The notes under the pieces were generated by a model, which was not told where the DNA came from, made no database searches, and saw nothing but the letters and a program-made list of their open reading frames with translations. Below, one piece after another: positions 1 to 6,980 of a DNA stretch of 10,113 bases. The stretch comes from an uncultured Pseudodesulfovibrio sp. Lineage in GTDB: Bacteria > Desulfobacterota > Desulfovibrionia > Desulfovibrionales > Desulfovibrionaceae. The DNA is taken from positions 1 through 10,113 of the forward strand of contig CAMYLL010000068.1 in assembly GCA_947259235.1 (NCBI GenBank), given 5' to 3'. A program made the translations under genes and the position numbers. The stretch's first letter is position 1. Each line of letters starts with the position of its first letter.

Positions 1-980
1 GCCAACAACAGAAGCAGCACCGTCAAAGGAACCGTATTACTCGTCAAGTGATCGATGCCGTTGTGCAGAAACGGCATGGTCGCGATGCCGGCCAAGCCCG
101 GGATGCTGCCCAGCTCGGTGAAGCCGGGAACAGAGGCCACCTTCTCCCTGTCGTCTTCAGCCATGACCCCGAGCAGGGCGTAGTCCTCGCCGCCTAGGAC
201 AGCCATCTCCACGGGGTCGACGCCAGTGGCCAGCGCATAGGCTATGACGTTGCCATTGAGGATGTCGGTGGGGATGGTCAGCTCCGCGCCGAGGTCGGGC
301 CCCAGGAAACGGGGAATATCCCGGGCCAGGCCGTCCGAGACGTCCATCAGCCCCTTGGCTCCGGCCGCGTTGAGCAAAGTGCCGATCAGGACCTTCGGCT
401 TGGGGCGCAGATGGGCGAGGGCGGCGGCTGGGAATGCCTCGCGCCCCTTGGCGCCCAAGCTTTCAAGCACCATCAGCCCGGCCCGGGCCAGGCCCAGCTC
501 GCCGACGGTGAAGAGAATATCGCCGGGAGCGCAGTTGCCGCGGCGCAGGAATCTGCCGCCGCTGCCGCCCACGCCGAAGATGGAGATGCTGACGCCGAGC
601 TTGTCCGCCCGGCTCAGGTCGCCGCCCGTCAGGGCGAGGTCGGTCTGTCGCGCCAGCATGGACATGCCCTTGAAGAAGTCGTTCCAGAAGGCGTCATCCA
701 GTTCAGGCGGAACCATCAGGTCCATGGTGAAGGCAAATGGCCTGGCTCCCATGGCCGCGATGTCGCTGATGTTCACGGCAAGCGCCTTGTAGCCGATGTC
801 CTCGGCCGTGAAATAGTCGCGCCGGAAGTGGACGTCCTCCAGAAACAGGTCGGAGGAAACGCAGATATCCTTGCCGCCGGACAGTATTGCGCAGTCGTCT
901 CCGCGTCCCAGCCGCAGGAACTCGTGGCTCATGGGGAAGTGTCGGTCGATGAGATCAAGGAAGTGTTGTTCGCTTTTCAT
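1..980 (-). CDS. thiL: Thiamine-monophosphate kinase ThiL (3' end beyond window)
   Basis: ThiL phosphorylates thiamine monophosphate to thiamine diphosphate with ATP, the last step of cofactor synthesis, in the cytosol. Family motifs appear in order: GDDCAIL (about residues 27-33), SSDLFLEDVHF (42-52), NISDIAAMGA (70-79, usually NLSD.AAMGA), LTGGDLS (117-123), PGDILFTVGELG (152-163), LMDVSDGLARDI (211-222) and GGEDYALL (263-270). These are the Mg/ATP and substrate loops of the PurM/ThiL fold, all intact. I chose the ATG at 980. No good ribosome binding site is visible, and an in-frame GTG at 989 is an alternative. The gene starts 22 bases after the helicase stop, so it is probably the last known member of the same operon. 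Oddity: the usual C-terminal G(F/Y)DHF is present as GIDHL (308-312), but the frame stays open for at least 14 more residues, ending in a run of leucines at the window edge. The identification is firm; the true C-terminus is not visible. Confidence 0.93.
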   Translation of the reverse strand, partial: MKSEQHFLDLIDRHFPMSHEFLRLGRGDDCAILSGGKDICVSSDLFLEDVHFRRDYFTAEDIGYKALAVNISDIAAMGARPFAFTMDLMVPPELDDAFWNDFFKGMSMLARQTDLALTGGDLSRADKLGVSISIFGVGGSGGRFLRRGNCAPGDILFTVGELGLARAGLMVLESLGAKGREAFPAAALAHLRPKPKVLIGTLLNAAGAKGLMDVSDGLARDIPRFLGPDLGAELTIPTDILNGNVIAYALATGVDPVEMAVLGGEDYALLGVMAEDDREKVASVPGFTELGSIPGLAGIATMPFLHNGIDHLTSNTVPLTVLLLLL

Positions 981-1002
981 GGGTGTCACTATATGGCTAT
1001 GG

Positions 1003-3150
1003 TTAGAGCATTTCAAGATAATCGCCGATAATGGTCTTGATCCCGAAGCCGGGGAAATTCACCTTGTACTTATTTGGCTCCGGGCAGGCGATTATCTTGC
1101 CTTTGCCGAAGATCTTGTGGGTGCAAAATCCGAGCTGGGCGGGCGGTACTGTGCCTGGAGCCGGAGAGTCTGCGGACGCCCCTGCTGCCGTCCGGCTGGG
1201 AGCGGGTTCCCGATGGACAGGTTTCGTGTCCACCGGCCAGCGCTTCTCCAGGCCGCCGGAGTAGGATTCCTTGAGTGGCGTGAACACCCCTCCCGAGAGC
1301 TCCAGCACAAAGGGGCTTGGCAGTGTCGGGTCCGAGAGGCCGCTTTGTCGGTTGTAGACGGAGCTTGGCACGAAGAGTTTGAGACACTGCTTGGCCCGGG
1401 TGCAGGCCACGTACATGAGCCGCCGTTCCTCCTCCAGGTCTTCGGGCCGCTGCATGGCCTTGCGCGAGGGGAACCGGTCCTCCACCAGGTCGATGACAAT
1501 GACCGCGCTCCATTCAAGTCCCTTGGCCGAATGAACCGTGGAGAGCACCACCGCGTTTTCCTTGCGTTTTTCCTCGTCCGGGTCGCCGTCGAGGCTCAAG
1601 TCGCCAAGGAGCTGGTCCATGTCCACATAGTTTTGGGCGATCTGGCTGAGCTGCTCCAGTCCGGCCTGCCGCTTGGGGTAGTCGTCGGGATATTTATCAA
1701 TGAGCACGGGCTGGTAGAAGGCGAGGACGCGCTCCAGGACGGCAGAGGGCTTGGGCGGCATGTTTCGCAGGCCGTCCAGCTCGTTGAGCAGCTCGCGCAG
1801 GGATTCGTGCTTCCTGGTCACCGTGGCCATGTACTTGGCGTCGTTGGTGTGCATGGCCTTGTATATCTTGGCCACGGTCTTGGGGCCCACGCCCTTGACG
1901 TGCTCCAGGGCGCGCTGCCACGCCATCAGGTCGTGCGGGTTGACCACCAGCCTGAGGTAGGCCAGCACGTCCTTGATGTGCGCGGCTTCGTGGAAGCGGA
2001 TGCCGCCGAACTTCTGATAGTCGACGCCCACGCGGGTAAGGGCGACCTCAAGTGGAAAGGATTGGTAGCCCGCGCGAAAGAGCACGGCCACGTCGTGCAG
2101 GCTGTACTTGCGCCCGAGTTCGAGAATCTGGTCCACCACCAGCCGGGCCTGTGTCTGGTCGCTCAGCGGATAGACCACCTCGGGCAGGGCGTCGCTCTTG
2201 AGGTCCGAGTAGAGGTGTTTGTCGAACCGGATGGTGGCCCCCTGGAGAATCTCGTTGGTCAGGTCGAGGATGGGCTGGACCGAGCGGTAATTCTTCTCCA
2301 GCCTGATGATCTTGGTTCCTTCGAAATTTTTAGGAAAATCAAGGATGTTGGCGACGTTTGCGCCCCGGAATGCATAGATGGACTGGGCATCGTCGCCCAC
2401 GGCCATGACGTTGCCGCGCTTGCCTGCAAGGTGCTGGACTATGCGCGCCTGGACGAGGTTGGTGTCCTGGTATTCGTCCACCATGATGTAGCGGTAGCGG
2501 GCCTGGAGCTGGTTTCTCAGGGGCTCGTTCCTCGTCAGCAGTTCATCGAGGAGGAAGAGCAGGTCGTCGTAGTCCACCAGGGCGTGCTGGCGCTTGAAGG
2601 CCGCGTAGCCGGCGGCGATGGAGTTGAGATCGTCGAGGTAGGGGGTCAGGTGATAGGCCTCGCGCTCCATGATGGATTCGATGGGCAGCTCCTTGTTGCG
2701 GGACTTGGTTATCATGTCCAGCAGGGTGGCCTTCTTGGGATAGGAGCGGTCGCCCTTGCCCAGCGTGAGGGAGTCCTTGACGTCCTTGCACACGGATTCG
2801 CAGTCGGAGCGGTCCATCAGGGTGAAGCCGTTGTCGAACCCGAGGTCTGCGGCGTTGCGTCGCAGGGTGGCGTAGGCAAATGAATGGAATGTACCGCCGC
2901 TGGTACCGGTCAGCGGGTGGCCGAGAATGGTCCCGGCGCGGTTGAGCATCTCCTGTGCCGCCTTGCGGGTGAAGGTGAGCAGCAGTATCTGGGCCGGGTC
3001 GATCCCCTGGCGCACGAGGTGGGCCAGCCGGTAGACGATGGTCCGTGTCTTGCCAGAGCCTGCTCCCGCGATGACCAGCACAGGCCCTTCGGTGGTCAGT
3101 ACCGCCTCGCGCTGGGCGTCGTTGAGTTCCGTCTCTATGTCCATGCTCAT
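1003..3150 (-). CDS. uvrD: UvrD/PcrA/Rep-type superfamily 1A 3'-5' DNA helicase
   Basis: This 715-residue ATP-dependent DNA helicase would act in repair, in clearing replication or transcription blocks, or in dismantling recombination filaments. SF1A motifs are complete: Q motif LNDAQREAV (9-17), Walker A AGAGSGKT (28-35), Ia TFTRKAAQEM (59-68), Ib GTFHSFA (86-92), II VDEYQDTN (224-231), III VGDDAQSIYAFRGA (251-264), IV LEKNYRS (284-290), V STVHSAKGLEW (537-547) and VI EERRLMYVACTRAK (574-587). A Pro/Ala/Ser-rich linker (about 641-672) leads to a small C-terminal domain (about 674-715, GFCTHKIFGKGKII...) that resembles the Tudor-like RNA-polymerase-binding domain of PcrA/UvrD. That tail argues for PcrA/UvrD over Rep. 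The length is normal for the family. The start ATG overlaps the phosphodiesterase stop as ATGA, implying translational coupling; a second Met at residue 3 is possible. No clear Shine-Dalgarno is visible. UvrD versus PcrA naming cannot be settled here. Confidence 0.95.
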   Translation of the reverse strand: MSMDIETELNDAQREAVLTTEGPVLVIAGAGSGKTRTIVYRLAHLVRQGIDPAQILLLTFTRKAAQEMLNRAGTILGHPLTGTSGGTFHSFAYATLRRNAADLGFDNGFTLMDRSDCESVCKDVKDSLTLGKGDRSYPKKATLLDMITKSRNKELPIESIMEREAYHLTPYLDDLNSIAAGYAAFKRQHALVDYDDLLFLLDELLTRNEPLRNQLQARYRYIMVDEYQDTNLVQARIVQHLAGKRGNVMAVGDDAQSIYAFRGANVANILDFPKNFEGTKIIRLEKNYRSVQPILDLTNEILQGATIRFDKHLYSDLKSDALPEVVYPLSDQTQARLVVDQILELGRKYSLHDVAVLFRAGYQSFPLEVALTRVGVDYQKFGGIRFHEAAHIKDVLAYLRLVVNPHDLMAWQRALEHVKGVGPKTVAKIYKAMHTNDAKYMATVTRKHESLRELLNELDGLRNMPPKPSAVLERVLAFYQPVLIDKYPDDYPKRQAGLEQLSQIAQNYVDMDQLLGDLSLDGDPDEEKRKENAVVLSTVHSAKGLEWSAVIVIDLVEDRFPSRKAMQRPEDLEEERRLMYVACTRAKQCLKLFVPSSVYNRQSGLSDPTLPSPFVLELSGGVFTPLKESYSGGLEKRWPVDTKPVHREPAPSRTAAGASADSPAPGTVPPAQLGFCTHKIFGKGKIIACPEPNKYKVNFPGFGIKTIIGDYLEML

Positions 3151-4454
3151 GATTTGTCGCCGTGTATGTTGAAGTATTCCAGAATTGTGGCTCCTGTATC
3201 GCGGATGCGCTCGGGGCGGAAGCCCCCGGAGTCGAAGAAGATGGCGCCGGATGCCGTGTGTGTGCCTGTGCGTCCGTACATGCCGAATATGTCGTCGCGG
3301 TCGAACTTCGCCTTGAGGTCGAAGCCGGGGCGAGCGAGGCAGACGAGGTCCGGCGCCTGATCGCAGGCGGTTCCGGGGTAGAGCTCCTCCCTGGTGAAAA
3401 CGCGCTCCATGACCGGCTCGCCCTCAAAGGTCAGGGCGGCGAGGCCGTCACGGATGGCGGCCGCGATGGCGGGCTTGTCCGAGGCCTGGACGCGGCCCCG
3501 GGCAAAGTCCGTGGTGTGGATGTATATGCGGCCCGGGTCAAGGGCAAAGGCGGTGCTCTCCCCGCCGATGACTCCGGCATCCCATTCGTCCGTCGGGGCC
3601 CCCATGGGCTTGAGGTAGCCCTGGCGCTTCAGCCATGTGTTGACGCAGACCTCGGTCCGTGTCCGGGTGAAGCCGTGGTCGGCAAGGACCATCAGCCGCT
3701 TGGGCTGGGGCAGGGCGTCGTAGCGGGCCAGAAATTCCCCGAGGGCGTGGTCCCAGTCGGCCAGGAAGCGCATGCATTCCAGATGATGCGGGTGGCTGTC
3801 GTCAAGGACAGCGTCCATGAAAAAATGGAAGAGGCGGTCGGTCTCCGTGAAGACATGGACGAAAAGGTCCCAGGCCAGATCGGGCCAGAGCATGTCCAGA
3901 GCGGCCAGGCGCGAGGCCAGAGTCCGCCGCAGCTCGGCCATGAGGTGGGCCGGGTCGGACGCGCCCCGGTTGGTGTCCGCTTCCAGAACATAGCCCGCCT
4001 CGGCCAGCTTCCCGGCCAGGAAGGGCGGGTGGGCTGCCTTGTCCAGCTCGTGCGACACGAAGCCCGAGACGAGCATCCCGCGCAGGGGGCGGGCCGGATA
4101 GGTGTTGGGCAGGTTGATCACGCGGGATATCAGTCCTGCCTCGCCCAGCCGGTCGAAGATGGTCGGGCAGGCCACATGGCGGCTGTCTGTGATGCTCAGG
4201 GCGTAGGTTGCCGGGTCCATGCGCGAGAAGCCGAAGGTTCCGTGCTCCTCCGGCCCCTTGCCCGTGAAGAAGGAGGTCCAGTTGACCGGCGAAAGCTCGG
4301 GCAGCTCGGCCCGCACCGTGGCCGCGCCTTCCGCCAGCCGCCGGATGTTGGGCAGGGATGCACCCAGCTCCCGGGCCAGAGCCAGGGGCAGGCCGTCCAG
4401 CCCCAATACGACCATGCGCGGTCTTGGCCGAGGTGACGAGAGGAGGATGGCCAT
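3147..4454 (-). CDS. Alkaline-phosphatase-superfamily phosphodiesterase / nucleotide-pyrophosphatase-like, cytosolic
   Basis: This 435-residue protein belongs to the alkaline-phosphatase superfamily, nearest to type I phosphodiesterase/nucleotide pyrophosphatases. The two-zinc site can be read by motif comparison: D20 (VLGLDGLP), nucleophile S55 and N58 (SPVNWTSFFTGKGPEEHG, equivalent to TFPNHYS..TG..P..HG in NPPs), D206 and H210 (ETDRLFH), D259-H260 (LADHGF) and H399 (GTHTASG). All seven expected positions are filled, so an active hydrolase is likely. The nucleophile would be Ser rather than the Thr usual in NPPs. There is no signal peptide or membrane segment, so the protein should be cytosolic; most relatives are secreted or anchored. 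The substrate is unknown and could be a nucleotide, a phospholipid head group or another phosphodiester. It starts 6 bases after the DUF2156 stop without a strong ribosome binding site; Met14, just before the first metal motif, is a less likely start. Its stop overlaps the helicase ATG. Confidence 0.85.
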   Translation of the reverse strand: MAILLSSPRPRPRMVVLGLDGLPLALARELGASLPNIRRLAEGAATVRAELPELSPVNWTSFFTGKGPEEHGTFGFSRMDPATYALSITDSRHVACPTIFDRLGEAGLISRVINLPNTYPARPLRGMLVSGFVSHELDKAAHPPFLAGKLAEAGYVLEADTNRGASDPAHLMAELRRTLASRLAALDMLWPDLAWDLFVHVFTETDRLFHFFMDAVLDDSHPHHLECMRFLADWDHALGEFLARYDALPQPKRLMVLADHGFTRTRTEVCVNTWLKRQGYLKPMGAPTDEWDAGVIGGESTAFALDPGRIYIHTTDFARGRVQASDKPAIAAAIRDGLAALTFEGEPVMERVFTREELYPGTACDQAPDLVCLARPGFDLKAKFDRDDIFGMYGRTGTHTASGAIFFDSGGFRPERIRDTGATILEYFNIHGDKS

Positions 4455-4460
4455 GACGCG

Positions 4461-5342
4461 CTACACCAGCTTTGCTTCGTATTTTTCGAGAAAGAACGAA
4501 GGGTTGTAGGAAAGCTTCGCCTTGCGAAGCCCTTCGTCGCCCAGGTCCTGCTCGCGGTTGACGTTGGTGTATTCCGCGGCGTCGTTTTCCAGGAACATCT
4601 GGTTGATGGCCTGATACACGCCCTTGTAGCGGATATCTCCTTTTTCGAAGTGGATGACGATGGAATCCTCGCACAGGGGTTCCGCCACGGTATAGGCGAT
4701 GACCTTTCCGTCCACGCGCAGGGTCGCTCCCATGAGTCCCTTGATCTGGTCTATGTTGAGCAGCACCCGGGTGATGGCGTGATTTTCCGCCTTGAGCGTC
4801 TCGGAGGGGTTGTTTTCCTCATACCACTTGTACCATTCGTCCTGCATTTCCAGAACTTCTTCGACACATTCCGGGCCCATGGACTCGTATTGGTAGAGAT
4901 AGTTCTTGGTAAACTGGTTGAGGAGGTTCTTTTTCTTGTGGAATTTCTTACCCGTGAGGCTGATGAGTTCCTCCACGGAGTAGATGTAGTCCCAGTGGTC
5001 ACGGTTTTCCGTGATGATGATTTCGTCGCCGTAGGCCGCCTGCCAGAGTCTGGCCAGATCGTCCGGGACGCGGGTGAAGAGTCTGCTCTCGCGCATGGCG
5101 CAGCATTTGGCCCAGTCATACTTCTCCCATGGGCCCACCGGAGCCCAATACACGGTTTCAGGCTTTGTCTGGCGGATGAAGCACAGTTCCTTGTGAAAGG
5201 CCCATTCCAGGCCGTAGTGATCGGCCCAGCCGAAGATGTTTGCAAAGGAGAAGTCACTGGTCAGCAGCTGGGGGCAACCGGTCAGGGCCTTGTGGTATTC
5301 TTCCTGTCTATCGAGGCTGATGGGGGTGAATTCGAGTGTCAT
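4461..5342 (-). CDS. DUF2156 family protein (MprF C-terminal-domain-like, GNAT fold)
   Basis: This 293-residue soluble protein is recognised as DUF2156, related to the catalytic C-terminal domain of phosphatidylglycerol lysyltransferases (MprF/LPG synthase) and built from GNAT-like folds. Hallmarks seen are a basic GKKFHKKKNLLNQF segment (131-144), the central strand region ATLRVDGKVIAYTVAEPL (206-223), HFEKGDIRYKGVYQAIN (231-247) and the terminal NREQDLGDEGLRKAKLSYNP (262-281). There is no transmembrane segment or signal peptide, so it lacks the flippase half of full MprF. Family members probably transfer an acyl or aminoacyl group from tRNA or another donor, but the substrate of this stand-alone class is not established. 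The ATG at 5342 overlaps the MATE stop (ATGA) and has a good Shine-Dalgarno (AAAGGA, six bases upstream), so it can also initiate independently. It is followed closely by the phosphodiesterase gene. Confidence 0.85.
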   Translation of the reverse strand: MTLEFTPISLDRQEEYHKALTGCPQLLTSDFSFANIFGWADHYGLEWAFHKELCFIRQTKPETVYWAPVGPWEKYDWAKCCAMRESRLFTRVPDDLARLWQAAYGDEIIITENRDHWDYIYSVEELISLTGKKFHKKKNLLNQFTKNYLYQYESMGPECVEEVLEMQDEWYKWYEENNPSETLKAENHAITRVLLNIDQIKGLMGATLRVDGKVIAYTVAEPLCEDSIVIHFEKGDIRYKGVYQAINQMFLENDAAEYTNVNREQDLGDEGLRKAKLSYNPSFFLEKYEAKLV

Positions 5343-6739
5343 GAAAGGTCCTTTCCGGCATTGGCTCTGTTACGGTTCTTGATCATAGCGAAACGTTGCC
5401 AGTTTTTGAAGGTAAAGAAGTACAAAAGTGTCATGGATTGGACGATCTGGGAGCAGAACATGGCGATCCAGATGCCCTCGGCGCTGTCCATTATCTCGTG
5501 GCCCAGTACATAGGCCAGGGGGAGCCGCAGGAGCCATGTGGCCGAGCCCATGATGAGCATGTTGTAGAGGGTGGCTCCCGCGCCGTTGAAGGCTCCGGCC
5601 AGGATCATGCTGGTCAGGGTGAAGGGCACGGCGAGCATGTTCCACTTGAGGTAGCTGACGGCCTGGACGGCCACGGCACCGTCGCGGGTGAGCAGGTCCA
5701 CCCAGGGGACGACGATCTGCCAGATCAGGACAGTGAAGAGGCAGATGGAGACCATGCCGAGGCCGAGGATGCGGAAGCCGAACCGCTTGGCCTCGTCGGG
5801 CCTTCGCGCGCCCAGATAATGGCCGACGAGAATGCTCGCCGTCATGTTGAAGGCCATGGCAGGCAGGAAAAGCAGCGCCTCGATGCGCAGGCCGATGGAC
5901 ATGCCCGCCAGGGCCACCACTTCGCCGTGGGGCAGGCTACCGGTGATGGCATAGAGCACCAGATAGCCGGATTGCCAGACGATCTGCATCAGCCCGGCAG
6001 GCCAGGCCACCTTGAAGAGATAGGGCGTGGCGCAACGCATCCAGCGCCAGGGGGCGAAGCTCGACGGCTTGAGCAGGTGTTTGCGCCAGAGAATGTAAAG
6101 GTTGAAGACCGCGCCCGCAGTCACCGAGCCGAAGGTGGCCCAGGCCAGTCCCTTGAACCCGAGGTTCGGCATGCCCCACCAGCCAAGGCCCAGGCCGAGG
6201 TCCAGAATGGTGTTCAGGACCGTGACCAGAACCATGCCGTAGAGGGGGAAGAGGACTTCCTGCCTGGCTCGGAAGATGGCGTTGGTGATGATCAGCATGT
6301 AGTAGGGCGGCAGGAGCAGCAGATAGACCTGGAGAAAGTATTCCGTGATGGGCTGGATGGGGTCCGGGACCTGGAGCGCGCTGACGAGCCACCCCTTGAT
6401 GGGCAGGCCCAGGATGAGGAAGACCCCGCCGAGCACTCCGGCCAGGAGCAGACACAGACCGACATAGCGTTGAACGCGCTTGTACAGCCCGGCGCCCATG
6501 GACTGGCTGATTGCGGCCACCGCGCCGTTTGCCACGGCCATGGCCACCACGAGCAGGAAGAACAGGGACTGGGTGATGATGCCCAGGGACGCCTGGACGT
6601 CGCGGTTGATGTATCCGGCCACCCAGACATCGGCCAGGCCGATGAAGAAATGGAAGAGCATCATCAGCACCTGGGGCCAGGCGAGGTGCCAGATGGTGCG
6701 GTAGGGGGTCTCTTGTATTGCGTCTTGGGTGTCGAGCAT
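5339..6739 (-). CDS. MATE family multidrug/solute exporter (MOP superfamily)
   Basis: This is an inner-membrane protein of 466 residues with about twelve hydrophobic segments, the standard size and topology for MATE (NorM/DinF-like) antiporters, which export cationic drugs or metabolites using Na+ or H+. The two-fold pseudo-repeat is visible: AISQSMGAGLYKRVQRY (76-92) in the first half matches ILVGHYLGARRPDEAKRFG (303-321) in the second, the conserved loop after TM2 and TM8. Other family stretches are HLAWPQVLMMLFHFFIGLAD (18-37) and FRARQEVLFPLYG (156-168). The ATG at 6739 is preferred over an in-frame TTG immediately before it; AAAGG lies about ten bases upstream. It is the first gene behind a near-consensus promoter and its stop overlaps the DUF2156 ATG. 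The MOP superfamily also contains lipid-linked flippases (MurJ, Wzx), so a lipid or precursor substrate is possible; substrate cannot be read from sequence. Confidence 0.92.
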   Translation of the reverse strand: MLDTQDAIQETPYRTIWHLAWPQVLMMLFHFFIGLADVWVAGYINRDVQASLGIITQSLFFLLVVAMAVANGAVAAISQSMGAGLYKRVQRYVGLCLLLAGVLGGVFLILGLPIKGWLVSALQVPDPIQPITEYFLQVYLLLLPPYYMLIITNAIFRARQEVLFPLYGMVLVTVLNTILDLGLGLGWWGMPNLGFKGLAWATFGSVTAGAVFNLYILWRKHLLKPSSFAPWRWMRCATPYLFKVAWPAGLMQIVWQSGYLVLYAITGSLPHGEVVALAGMSIGLRIEALLFLPAMAFNMTASILVGHYLGARRPDEAKRFGFRILGLGMVSICLFTVLIWQIVVPWVDLLTRDGAVAVQAVSYLKWNMLAVPFTLTSMILAGAFNGAGATLYNMLIMGSATWLLRLPLAYVLGHEIMDSAEGIWIAMFCSQIVQSMTLLYFFTFKNWQRFAMIKNRNRANAGKDLS

Positions 6740-6786
6740 CAAAAATTGCCTTTGCGGGGGGCTTGGTGGCGGCGGGCCATCGAAAT

Positions 6787-6814
6787 ATTATAGTGTCTTA
6801 AATCTGATTGCCAA
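6787..6814 (-). promoter_or_regulatory. Sigma-70 promoter for the MATE-DUF2156-phosphodiesterase-helicase-thiL operon
   Basis: On the minus strand a TTGGCA -35 hexamer (6814-6809, five of six consensus bases) is followed after 16 bases by a perfect TATAAT -10 hexamer (6792-6787). Transcription would begin near 6780, giving a leader of about 40 bases before the MATE ATG at 6739. It is the only strong promoter I see for the five downstream genes. Confidence 0.75.
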
Positions 6815-6959
6815 GGGGCAGAGGGCGTATTTGTTCGATTCGCGGCCGATCTTTTTTCCTCGACGGCGGCGGGACGCGGGCGGGCTGGTTTTCGTGGCGG
6901 CCGCTCGACGTTCGGGGTGGAAAAGGGCGTACCGATCGGAGTTGAAAATCCGGTGATTC
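6815..6959. other. Intergenic stretch between cbiO and the MATE promoter, no gene seen
   Basis: About 145 bases lie between the hairpin after cbiO and the -35 box of the MATE operon. It contains an A-rich run on the minus strand (GGAAAAAAGATC near 6847-6858) and GC-rich sequence, but no open frame with a ribosome binding site on either strand that I would call a gene, and no operator symmetry I can defend. Confidence 0.5.
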
Positions 6960-6980
6960 GGCGGAACTACCGCTTCCGCC
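6960..6980 (-). terminator. Hairpin directly after cbiO, possible weak terminator
   Basis: Minus-strand GGCGGAA (6980-6974) pairs with TTCCGCC (6966-6960) around a seven-base loop, giving a perfect 7-bp GC-rich stem immediately after the cbiO TAA. The nearest T run is only four bases long and sits about a dozen bases downstream, so intrinsic termination would be weak. A 3'-end stabilising hairpin is an equal alternative. Confidence 0.45.

Noticed and set aside
871..2883. 670-codon plus-strand open frame opposite the helicase gene
   Set aside because: It is antisense to a helicase with every motif intact; long antisense frames are common when third-position GC is high. Its product shows no recognisable domain.
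3162..4436. 424-codon plus-strand open frame opposite the phosphodiesterase gene
   Set aside because: Composition is Gly/Val/Gln/His-rich low-information sequence typical of antisense shadows, and the minus-strand gene has a complete catalytic site.
5396..6793. 465-codon plus-strand open frame opposite the MATE gene
   Set aside because: Very rich in Gly, Asp, Glu, Gln and His with no hydrophobic core; this is the mirror of a membrane-protein gene, not a protein.
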